Source of the DNA: Chrysogorgia sp. JL179-B06
Lineage: Eukaryota > Cnidaria > Anthozoa > Scleralcyonacea > Chrysogorgiidae
Assembly (NCBI GenBank): GCA_035772405.1
Contig: JAYKKM010000005.1
Location: forward strand, 3,557,001 to 3,621,000
Direction: 5' to 3'
Length of the DNA stretch: 64,000 nt
Shown: piece by piece, positions 30,601 to 43,700 of the stretch
Numbering within the stretch: position 1 is the first letter of the stretch
Layout: the number at the start of each line of letters is the position of its first letter
Program-made: the position numbers and the translations under genes
Notes under the pieces: model-generated
Database searches by the model: none
The model's input: only the letters and a program-made list of their open reading frames with translations
What the model was told of the DNA's origin: nothing

Positions 30601-33600
30601 CGTGGAACAGCGAATATTTCCAACATATGTTTTCCACCAAGTTGTACATCCCTTTATAGAGCTTGATGTTGTACTCTTTCTCTCAGGTCTTTTCCGTTTT
30701 CAGTTTATAGGCATGTTTTCAGTTTAGACATGTCATATTCAGCTGCTTTTACATGTTTTATCACGTTGCTTTGCGTTTTTTGGGTAACCAGTATGGCGGG
30801 AACAATTCAGTCGTCGAACTTTGGCATCAAACCATAATTCGATCGCTGCATGTACCGGTCTGAGCCTAGCTGTTTTTTCAAGGCTATATCTGCAGCGCGC
30901 TTGTGCATATCAATGTTGACATGCTTTTTGACGGAATCAGACGTCACATTTTTAGAGTCGAAAGATGGCGTGATCGAACTACTGTATCACCGAAATTGGA
31001 AAATGATGAAGCTGATGATGAAACCGAAGTTTTAAGTACTTTGTATTACATATTATATATCTATACATCGCTTTAATAAATATAGAAGTTTTCGTTCGTC
31101 GTTCGTTGTTCGTTTGGGAAAATAAAATACAGTGGTTGCAGTTGACTGTGGTGTATTCCCGAACGACAATTACAGTATAATATATGTGGAGTCGTGGACA
31201 TGTGCAATGAACTAATACATATCACAAAGATCTTGAAAGTATTGCATTCTCAACAATAAGATTTAGACGATATAAATAATGATGCAACAATTTCGTAAAC
31301 ATCTGTTACATACCATTTCTGGTATTTATTTAGTCAGCGCCTATTTGTTTAGCGCTTGCTTTGTCATAACATATCAGACACTTGCGATTCCACTGACAGC
31401 TTTGCCACAGCGTGGCCACAGTAAGAAGCATGATTTATAGTGGCAGTGATTTATCAGAAATTTGTTTGCCAATCACCAACTACATACTGTAATCATAATG
31501 TATACTGTGTATGCAGTCAAAAGCCTTACCAATTACTGATATTCAGATAAGTGATAGTCATTTGTAATTTAAGTCTGCTGTAATTAAAATAATTGATAGA
31601 AATGTGCGCATACTACAGTGGGTTCATTTTTGAAATTTTATCAAAAATTAGGCTTCCCATGACTTTCGAGGCAGCATTTCCCCTTGCCATAGTAACTTCT
31701 AGTTTAGATTACGGATTCAAACCATATTCAAAACGCATTGCATTTCTTCGTTCAAGTCATTTAGTAACGCTATAGCCGATATTAGGCAATTTAATCATAT
31801 TCGTCGCGATCTACATATTTGATTGCGCAATAAAAGTGTGACTGGTCAATATGACCGGCATAACGCAAATTTGGCCGGTCATATTAAAAATTTGATCAGT
31901 CATATTAAAAATTTGACCGGTCATTGACCGTTGACCAGCCGTTATTTTTAGCCTTGTTTTTCACTGTGTAACATGTTTTTAAAACTCGTTGTAAAGTTCT
32001 GTTCATCAGCTTCCAGGGCTCAAAATAACGACCGGTCAACGGACAATGACCGGCCAAAAATGCCTCTTAACCGATCACTTTTTACCTCACCGGTCATTTT
32101 GACCAGTCGACACGAGGGTACAGACTCAGTCAAGCAAGATAACACTTTGATAAGAGAGCTGGCTGAGTTGGAATGAAGAGTTTGTGCTGCTCTTGAATTA
32201 ACTTTGAAACATGTGTTCAATTTATACCGAATTGACAAGAATAGCGTTTTTGTTTTTGGTATTTGTTAATTGGTAATAATTATTCAGGTGGGATGAAAAA
32301 TGTAACTCCGTCAAAGACTACCTGTATAATGAGTAAAGTTTATTACTCAATATTAAGATTATATCTAGAAAACAATAACATTTTATTTACTTTAGACAAC
32401 CACCTACTGTAATCTGCAACGATGATAACGTTGCATGTTCACTTTTACAATGTGATTGCGATCGTCTTGAGCGTTTAAAACATGAAACAATAAAAGCGAT
32501 GTCTCGAAACAAATTTGTTATCATTTGTTTCACTGTAAGTGTATCTGTATTAATGACCGGTCAAAAACAGATTTTGACCGAGCTAAAATCAAGTTGACCG
32601 GTCATTTTGACCGGCGACCTACCGGCCGTTATTTTGAGCCTTGGCTTCCCTTATCAGAATTGTTTCTAGTGCCAAGCCCTTCACAGAGGTCGTGCAAAAA
32701 TACAAAAAGTAAACATGGCACAAGACGAAGATAGAAAGCATGCTATCACCATTCTGTTGATGGTAGAGGTTATAGAGAATGAGGAAAATGAACCAGTTGT
32801 CAAGAAGAGAAAGCACATTAAAAGAGCATGGAGAATAATGAGATGAGCTTATCATCAACTGATAAAAGAGTTAGAGCTTGATTTCTACCAAGATTTCTTC
32901 CATATGAATGGACAGAAATTCAGATTCGTTGTGGACAGTGTAGAGTGTAGACTACAAAATCAGAAAGAAAGAAACTTTAATGAGCCCAATAACTCTTAGA
33001 TTTCTTGCTATTTCTCATAATGTATTTCCTTGATAGTGGTAGAGACATGTGATGCAATCTTCAGAATTTTGGGACCCACATTTTTTAAAACACCGGCAAG
33101 TGAGTAGGAGTGGATGTCTGGCAAAGCGTTTCGAAGATCGTTGGAATTTTCCAAATGGGATTGTAGTGATTGACAGGAAGAGAATCATAATTAGAAAGCC
33201 ACATAACTCGAATTCTCACTACTATGATTATAGGGGTCATATGACAGTATTATTTTGATGTCTGTATTTTGGTGGTGATTATGAATGTCTCTGGGCAGAT
33301 ATTGTGTGGGTAATGGGTGTGTGATGTGTCAGATGATGGAGTATGATTTAAAGATATTTCTAAGCTCTTGTGCCTTCCAGTACCAAAACCATTCCTTGGT
33401 AGAAGAACCCCTGTGGCTTATGTGTCAAGTGAGATGATGCATTTGGCCTTGCAGAATACATGATGAAACCTTATCCTCACTCAAACTTAACAAACGAAGA
33501 GAGAATCTTCAATTACAGATTATCTAGCATGAGGAGAATTTCTAAAAGGTGGAGAGTATTTTGTAAGGTATTTACTAAGGTATGACAGTTTTACTGGACA

Positions 33601-36600
33601 TTGTTATAACAATTCTTAAACCATAAATTCTACATGACAATGATTTGCATTTCATAAAACCTAAATGGTTGAATTCAATTTTCTGCATTTGTTATTATGT
33701 TTCACATTAAATTTAACTACATGACTATTGAACTTCGATTTTCATTGGTTAAAATTAAGACTCACTTCCCCCATCTCACAGGAGATCCTAACCAATCACA
33801 GAAATCTTCTAACCAATCACAGTCCTTCTTCAATAGCACTGCGACCTTACCCTATATGACCAAAGAATAGCCTTTGTCCTTTTAATTTTTTCAGGGATGA
33901 TATTTCATGTTCACTTGTTGATTCTGAAGACCCAAGTTACTGCATGAGAAGTGACACCAGAACTCTGGTGATTAGGAAATAAATACCTCTTGATAAGATT
34001 TTTCTCCTCTGCAGCAACAACTATGGTAATGCAGCCAGGATCATTCGAGATGAGTTTAAAGAATATTTTAACAACAAAGGGGTTGTATCATGGCTTGAAT
34101 GAAATTATTTAGGTTCCAGCAGTTGGCAAAACAAAAACATGTTGAACATTTTTTAGCCTTATATCAGCTCATTGACATCAGATATTTTTATGTTTAATGT
34201 AATGTGAATACTTCATGTAGCCTAACCCTTTAATATACTTTAATATACTCATTTAACAATGATTGTTGCAAACATTGTCTAGTATGCATGTACAGGCTGT
34301 TGAAATAAAATGTTTGGTTGAAAATATATGGTCTGTAATACCATCAAATGTTTCTTTCTCAATTTAATGCAAATGATCATGAAACAATGTTATTTACAAA
34401 TAACCTTGTATTAACGAAATGTCAAGTTTGAAATAACAACATTGAAGTAATATTTGGTATCGTTTCTTTCGACTGTGAAAGTTTTAGTACGAACAATTAA
34501 ATGGAAGTATGTTTATTTAGCGTTTGTAGACTGCTTTTCCCCCTAAAATTGAGACATTAAAATAGTTGGCATACTTGCACAACTAATGACATCACTCGAC
34601 CCAGACCCCAAATTTTGATTGCTTTCTAAAGTATATAAACGTGTATATAAAGAGAAAATAAAGGGATTTTGTCGTTCATTTTGTGGTTAGAAACTTCGAA
34701 GTTCATAAATTAACTATTTACGAATATGTTTCGACGGTACGTTCTTAATTACTCATAAGACGACTAAGTTGGATACGGCTTCGACCATGTATATTTTAAA
34801 ACAAATAACTCGTTATGAATAAATTTTACACACCCTTGTGCACACTCTCCCACGAGAGTTTAGTTTTCTAAAGGATGTTTTGAACAGTCTGTTCGATAAC
34901 AATAAGAATTCATGTAGATCCTAGTGATGTCATAAGTTGTGGAATAAAATATGTCTCAACTTTTTGTGCCAAAAGCCAGTTTTTCAAACGCTAAACAAAC
35001 ACACTTTCCTTAATTATTCGCCCTGAAACTTTCACAATCGAAAGCAGTAATCTCAAACTTTACTTTAATGCCATTTTCTCCAACTTCGTTTCATAGGCAC
35101 TTTAACAAAATAGTTTTCTCAATTTAATGTACATGTAATTATGTATCTTAATCAGTATAGACGCACTTAGGGCACTGGAATTCATCAGCAGCAGCATTAA
35201 ACCTTAATAGACCCAGATTCACTAAAATGAGCACCTGCTGACTGAAGTTTCACTTTGTATCCACATTTTGGACATTCCCTTTCAAATATCTCCCATTTCT
35301 GCTTTCCCATACTTGTGGACAAACTCTGAATATGAAATGTTAAATAATAAATGTGATTATTCCAGAACCTTTTTAACTGTACTAATTCATCAAAGCAGAT
35401 ACATTTTATATATAAATGAGGATGAGCCAATACTGGCTGCTGTAGAAGTGAGTGAGGTCCAATACTGCCAATACTTTGTTGCTGTTGTGAGTAAGCACCG
35501 TTACTGCTATTGCTTGGCCGCTGTTGACACGAGTGAAGGCCAATATTGCTTGGTTGCTGTTGAAGTGAGTGAGGGCCAATATTGCTATTGCTTGGCTGCT
35601 GTTGAAGTTCAGTGAGGACCAATACTGCCAATACTTGGTTGCTGTTGAAGCGAGTGAGGGCCATGCGTACTGTCAATACTGCTATTTCATGGCTGCTGTT
35701 GAAGTGAATGAAGGTAAATATTGTTGCTTGGGAATGGTGTGCCAGGGATGGTCTGTGATATCGATAATCGTTAGAAAAAGGTAATCATAGCACGTCATTG
35801 ATCCTTTTCTTTGCACTAATTCTCTGATGATCATTAAATTGTGATATACCCAGTGGCGGATCCAGGATTTTGAAAAGGGGGATTCCAAGCTCAGTCCAAG
35901 TGACGACACAATCGAGGAACCTGTGAGAACACAATGCTTGCAAATGATTTTTAACGTAACACTTGTTACGGATATGTGGCAACATGTCACACAAAAAATC
36001 ATCCAGTTTGACAAAAATTGACATATGCGGATTAAAAATCGTCACCTTTATGACTGCATGGGACGAGCTGGACAGTCGGATTTCATTGTGAAATAAAGAC
36101 TATTGTGTTCATGCTTATGAAGTTACGGACTCGGTGGGTCGTTTGCGAAAAAGTTAATGCACGAATTATTTTGCCGATCATTATGCAATAATCGGCCGAT
36201 TACCGATTATTTTAAATTGGCCGGTTAATCCTCTTTGCCAATTAGTTTCCGATTAATCGGCTCATCTCTAGTATACAGACGGCAATAAAGCAGCGTAAAT
36301 GGCGCTTCGCAACACAACTGATAAGAGCACACGGTTTACAACAGAATAAACCCTGATTGATAAGGTAGCGTACAAACCACTAGACCAGCTGATGCGGGTC
36401 TAAATTAGAAATGTTAAGCTTGAAAACCATTTCGGCTAAGAACGTTGCAAGCATTTCGGCCAAGTGGACCACGACAAACCAACGAATGGGAATTTTATTG
36501 ACTCAAGGCAGAATTTTGCAATTTATCTGTACATACCAAATAAGTTGTGGAAGGCTTTGCAGAAGCATCTAACGCTTGTAGGCTTGGACAGAAACCGTTT

Positions 36601-37697
36601 TAACATAGGAAACGGTGTATATCTTCGAGCAGCGAAGTCAACGAAGTATCGTGTACGATAAACAGCACACGAGTAAGCCCTGAAGTGGAGAACCGTCAGA
36701 TGCCACACAGCTTTGCATTGATGTAAGGGATTCAGTGCACCCTATTTATAGTGCACTTAGACCCTATCTATAGCGCCCCAAAGGACCCCAAGACCGGCAA
36801 CACACTTACTTTGCATGTTAATTATTTTATTTTATTTCATAAATCCCCATTTAGGCCTAGGTCACAATGTTTACAAATGTACAACACAACACTTTACAAT
36901 ATATCACATCTTAAATACATTCAAACAATGTTCTTTACGTTATGGCTCGCACTGCGGTAAATATACAGAAGCACAATACTTCAGACTATAGTAGAGATAA
37001 GAGGAACTATAGTACTATACTGAAGTACATGTCTTATATGCATATGCTTCCAGTTTTAAAATGATTAGCGCAGATACATGTTTGCCTGAGCATACCTATT
37101 ATATATTTAGTTGTGATTCAGATTGCTTTTATTTCTTAATATAGCTAAATCCTGCAGTAAATGCATTTAAAAGAAAGTTTGTTAATGAGGTTCGAAGATG
37201 TGATGAAATGGAACGCAAATTAAGTAAGCCTTGATTATTTTACATGTACTGTACAGTATATAGCGTACACTGAAAATTTCAGGTGAATCTGCTGCATAGT
37301 CTTCGAGTTATCAACTCTCAAAGTTTGGCGTGGCTAAATGTTTTTGGTGAAATCTGAAACGCGCGGTTCATTGTCTTGTGACGTATGCAGGTGTACTTAC
37401 TATGCATAAGAACAATGGATTTGAACATTAATGATCCACCTGCATACGTCATATACCACAAATATTCAATCCCTGCCAATGGACAAACTTTGAGAGTTGA
37501 TAGCTCGAAGACTATGCAGCAGATTCACTTGAAAGTTTCAGTGAACGATCCTGCCGTGCTACTTTGTTCGTTAGAGCAATATAGCTAAATCCCCTGATGT
37601 AAATGCATTTAAAAGAAAGTTTGTTAATGAGGTTCGAAGATGTGATGAAATGGAACGCAAATTAAGTAAGCCTTGATTATTTTACATGTACTGTACA

Positions 37698-37736
<39 letters not shown>

Positions 37737-40700
37737 GATACAGTATATATGATAAATTGTAGACAACTTATATGACAATGGCGTCACCTAAAAAATTCTG
37801 GTCAAATCCAGGAGCGGATACACCCTAAATTCCGTATTGCACACTTCTATACCTGTTTAACTGGTTTAGAAGTAGTAAAACCTGTCTTTAATGGAAATCC
37901 AAAGTAAAATGACAGATGCAAACTGTCTATTTCAGTTGAATAGTCCTGTAATAAATATCCTATTGAATGGTTTTACTGATACTGCTAATACGATCAGACA
38001 TTTTATTACCCTTTCAGGCATCGGAAAAATGCATCTGAAACTTGTAAAATACCCAACCGTATTATCGGTAAAACTATTTAATATTAAGTCGTAAAAAAGT
38101 GCTGCGTAGACAGTGTTTTGGATATATAGCAAAGTGAAAAGGTGGTAAACTGCCAAGATTTTTAGTGACGAAATACTGACGTTTCGAGCAGAGCCCTTCA
38201 TCAGAGTAAGATCAATTAATATTAAGATGTATGTATTAACTCAGCAAATCAGATTGTGGAATTTGCATTAATTGCTACTTGTACAGGGCCCGCGGAGACG
38301 GGGGGGATGGGAGGGCTATAGCCCCCCCCCCACTTTTTTGGAAACCAAAATAAAGTAAAGTAACACTAACTGGCGAAGATTTGCTTGATGTTTTCAACTT
38401 CAGATCATACGGGCCTGACATGAAGTTCTGTGACCTTGTCACTGTACAAAACACCACAGGCTCCGAAAACGAGCTCGAGATCCTCGAGATTATTATTCAA
38501 AAATCGTAGCTGCAGCAATGGAGTTTCTCTCAAAAGGCAGGAAATAGCATTAAAAAGCCATAGAAAATCCAAAATTTTCCAGGCGGTTGTATTTATGACT
38601 TAGCCCCCCCACTCTTTAATACGCTCCGCGGGCCCTGTTGTAAACCTATTTGAGTAAGCAGGGTGTAAGCTACACAGTTTTCCAATTATCTTAGGGTTAC
38701 AATTTCCCCCCAAATTATATTAGATTTTAAAATAAGTTGCATCTTATGCACGCTGTGATTGGTCAGTTACTATGTTTGCATGTACTGTACATTTCTTAGT
38801 CTTATTTTATAAAAGAAATAGAAAATGGATGGTTTGTGTGTAGCTCAATTCAAATATGTGAGGGATTTTTGGAGAATTTGAAATTACTTATCTAAACGCC
38901 TATGGCTTGGATTTACACGAACTTTCTAATTCTCCCTGTTTTTCTCGGGCTATGTAAACATGTATGATCCTTAAAGTTCCTATAACGTCTGTGAGGATTT
39001 AACATATTTGTAATCTATGAATTCTCCTGAGATAAATTGTAACATCTTGTCAGCTGAAAATTTCATCTTCATAGACCTTTTTGCTGTTAAAGTTGACGGA
39101 AATGACGTCAAATCGGGAATCTGTCTATATGAAAACCTCTTTACAGATGCGCGATTTGACGTCATTTCCGTCAACTTTAACAGCAAAAAAGTCTATGAAG
39201 ATGAAATTTTCAGCTGACAAGATATATTACAATTTATCTCAGGAGAATCCATAGATTACAAATATGTTAAATCCGCATAGACGTTATAGGCACTTTAAAG
39301 TTTTACATGGCGTTATTATCAATCAAAAAACTTTGTGGTTTTAAAGCTCAGATTTAATTAATTACACACGGTGAAAACCCAAAACCACAAAGTTTTTTGA
39401 TTGATTTATGTAAACATGGCAGCCATTTTCTATCTCTTAAATGTTACAAATATTATAATATTTATAAAACTCATATTATAAATATTTATATAATACTGTA
39501 TTTATAAATCTCATATTTATAATATTATAATATTTATAAATCTGTATGTGCATTTGATTCTGGTTCATTCAATATGCATTTTACAATTTGAGAAAGATCT
39601 GACTTTGTTTAAAGTGCCTATGTCATCCTCAGGGACTTTACATATCTTCTAAGGCGAAAATTTCATCTTCATGGACTTTTATTTGCAGTTAAAGTTACCG
39701 GACATGACGTCAAATGAGGAATTTTTGAAGCAAGAAACAAAAGAAAACTGATTTGCATTACCTCATTTGACGTCATGTACGGTAACTTTGACAGCGAAAA
39801 ACTCCATGAAGATGAAATTTTCGTCTGACAAGATATATTATGATTTTGTTCAAGGAGGCCCAAATATTACGAATGGGTAAAATCTCCAATGATGATATAG
39901 GCACTTTAAGCCATTTCAGAGGTGTTTTATCATTAAAGCAAAAAAGAAATAGCCAAAACCTTGGGCATTGCCCCAGCTGCCTTCTCGCAACTACATACAT
40001 ATACGCTTTGTTGACTTGCAATGGCTGTCACAAATTTTCCCAATTCAAGTAAATGTAGATTTTTTCTTCTGGCATTTCCACCCACTTGAGAGAAATTGCA
40101 ATTCCACCATATCTTATTTGGTGTACAGTATTTGTACTCCCCTATAATTTTATAGCTTTTCACAGAAACTATTATACCATCATAATTTTTGTAGGATTTC
40201 TCAAAAAAGAAATTGATAAAGCTGATATTCACATTCAAAATGTTAATATCAGTCCACCTGCTCCTCATCCAAGAGAAATGATTGATCTTGAGGTAATTTA
40301 GCATTATTCATTAATAGTCAAATATGTTTTTAGCTTTATAGTGTTGTTTATATAGACTAGAGGGGTGTAAATTCTGGGTTTTTGGCTGGTTTACAATTCT
40401 GATATCCGGCTTCATTGGTTTACAACTGTAAATATCTGGCTCAACTTTGTCCCCAGGGTCTTCTCATACCTCGTACTCACACTTAAAGTTGATAAAAACA
40501 TTCATGGCATACACATTGATACGGTAACTGTGAAAGAGAACTTTAGAATGAAGGTACCACAACTGTACAATAGTATAGTGTACAGTACATGTGTACTTTA
40601 AAGGACATTGGCAACAAAAATTAAGTTTGTATAATATGAAATAACTCGTAAAATAATAGAGCAACACATTTTACAACTTTTCCGTATTTTACATCGTTTT

Positions 40701-43700
40701 TGAAATATTTCAGTTTGCTTGATATGTAAATGAGATGGTCTCTGACGTCAGGTGCTGGGTAGAGAATTTTCACTCACTGAAAAATGTCTTATATCTCGGT
40801 GATTGCTAAGTGTACAACGTTCATTATCATGAGGAGTTATTATTCAAGTAAATTTGTGGAACAAACTTGAAGATGGAACTAATATTCTAATGTGTGAAAA
40901 TTCTCTACCCTGCACCTGACGTCAGAGACCATCTCATTTACATATCAAACAAACTGAAATATCTCAAAAACGAAGTAAAATACGGAAAGGTTGTAAAAGG
41001 TGTTACTCTATCATTTTACGAGTTCTTTCATATTGGACAAACTTAATTTTTGTTGCCAATGTCCTTTAAAATGCCTATGAAATGAAAATTAAGTTTGTCT
41101 TATTTAATTGCACTCCGAGAATTATTACGAATGGTAATTTAGAGCTCTTTCATATCTTGCGTCGTTCTTGAGATATTTAGACGTTTGTGATATGCAAATG
41201 AGATAACCTATGCATGATGTCAAGATGTTTGTACATTTTTAGAAAATCAAGTATATCTTTGAGATTATTCAACGAAATCAGTTGAAACTTTGCACAGTAT
41301 GACACTTTGTGACACCTAACATTTTTGTGACACCACCTCATTACATCGGAATAGTGATCCCAAATTAACTTACCTAATTTCTTAATTTTCTAAAAATGTA
41401 GAAACATCTTGACGTCATAGGCTACTTCATTTGCATTATCACATAAGTCTAAATATCTCAAGAACGATGTGAGATATGAAAGCGATCTAAATTACCATTC
41501 CTCAACATCTTAGGAGTTCATTTAAATAAGACAAACTTAATTTTCATTTCATTTATTGTTATCTCTGGTAACAAGTTTCAACTCACATCATTAAATCCAT
41601 TGCTTTTATCAAGGCACAATTTGAACAACTTGAACATGAAATGAAAGACAGCAATGCCAATTTTGAGGCAATGAAAAAGGGCTTTTTAGAACTGACAGAG
41701 TTGAAGCATATCCTTAGAAAGACTCAAGTCTTCTTCGAAGAGGTGAGCTTCTGCATACTGCGAGAGTTTTTGTAACTGTAATTATTTGGTAATTCAATGT
41801 GGTCAGGTAAATATGGGGAAGGGGCTTAAACTGATGCATAAGTTGAGCAGAGCTATTTTATACAATCCAGAGCAATCTCTAGAACAATTTCTTTTTGATT
41901 GAATTTCAAAATTTGGAGATACTGTAGGTTAGCATGTTAGCAAATCAAAATTGGCCTCGTTTGATTTTTTACTTTACCATCTATATCATGCTACTGAAGG
42001 ACAACTTCAGCCTTTTAACTAGTTTTAATATAATTTGAAAGAACTATTATATTACAACAAATAATATAAGGAACTGTTGCACTCTTACCCCTTGACCTCG
42101 ATCACTCTTGATCCAACCCAAATACTGGGGGAAAGGAAAAGTCTATTCTTAGAATAATTCATTACTGGTAGCTCAAATGAAAGCTGCATAGGCAATGTTA
42201 AAATCCAAATTAAAAACACTAAAATTAAGTGTACTTCAGAAATAGGGAATAGGGGGTCTAATATTTCAAGCAAAGTGTATATCCAATGAAAAAATTGCCT
42301 CTCCATATTCTTCTTCTTTTGAACGTATGTTAGAAAAATAGGTACGCAATGCGTACATGCGTCTGCTGTTGACGTGAAAATTGGATGAAGATAATGACCG
42401 TACAGTATAACGATAGATTAGGGGTGGCGGAACCAGCGGAAATTATACAAATTATAAATTTAGAAATAAAGTTAACTAACGTTTAGTAGAAATTGGACTT
42501 ATCTTTAAAAACTCTCTAGAATATCAAAAAAAAAGTCTTTTAGAATATAAAAAAAAAATTCATATAAATTACCACATGAGCTCGGGGTATCTCTGTGGAT
42601 TTGTCAGTAGATATGACGTAAAGTGACGAGGTGAACGAAAACATCCTAGAAACGAACATCTCGGTCGATAACATAGCGCTCTGCTGACGCAGACGCAAAA
42701 ATGAAGAATCTCATTTCAATTTTCTAATTATCACTTGCCATCGGGGCTGGAGGAGAAGTTTGAATATTGGTGCGTCGGCACTTGAAACATCTATGGAGTG
42801 TGGACCCCGGAAATATTTTTGAATTTGTAAGTCTTGGACGCGTCATTTATTCCATTTTGAGACAAGTTTTATTAGAGGAATCTAAAGGTCATAAATCACA
42901 CAATAAATTACACCTGTTTTCATAAGTGCACTGTTGAATGTCTCGTTTCGGATAGGCGGTTTCTGATTGTTTCACAAAATGTAAATGTGTGCGATACTAT
43001 ATATACAATACATTGTAGTTGTGTGGAGTAGCGGTTGCATTTTTGGCTTGTATGCCGCATTTGAGATGTATACGAGATGTCACTTCTGTTTTAACCATTG
43101 ACATTGCGGGGTGGCACGGCCCCCTGTTGATTTAAACATATTTTATTTCTTAATTGCGTTTGCCCCAAAAACGAAACGCTCATCGAGGGGGCTCACGCCA
43201 AATAAACAAATTACATGGTTGGCAGTCACAAAATTACATTACTGAAAAAACAAAAAACAAAACATTTAGGAGACTCACTAGGATAACATAGCAACAAAAT
43301 TATTACGATATTTCTAACATCACACGACTGTACAAAAATGTACAATTAATAAAAACGGTTTGACGTTTTTATAAATGTCTGCACTTGGCAGAAAATAGCA
43401 ATATCATCTTCGAAACTTAACTGTGGTGAGCCAAACAAAAATATTTTTACTTTTTGTAAATCAGACATGTGACGCGAAGAATCATCAAAGTACTGTGCAA
43501 CCACCACCCCCTGTTTGCCATTGTCTAGATCGGAGCATTTGAAATTTCAGCTTGATGACATCATTAGTTGTGTAAGTGAAATCTAGATTTCAGGAAGTGT
43601 CACTTGGACAATGACGAAACTTAACAATAGCAATATTAGAATTGGGGTAACCAATTTGCCAGTCAATTTCCGTCATTGTCCAAGTGACGTTTCCTGAAAT

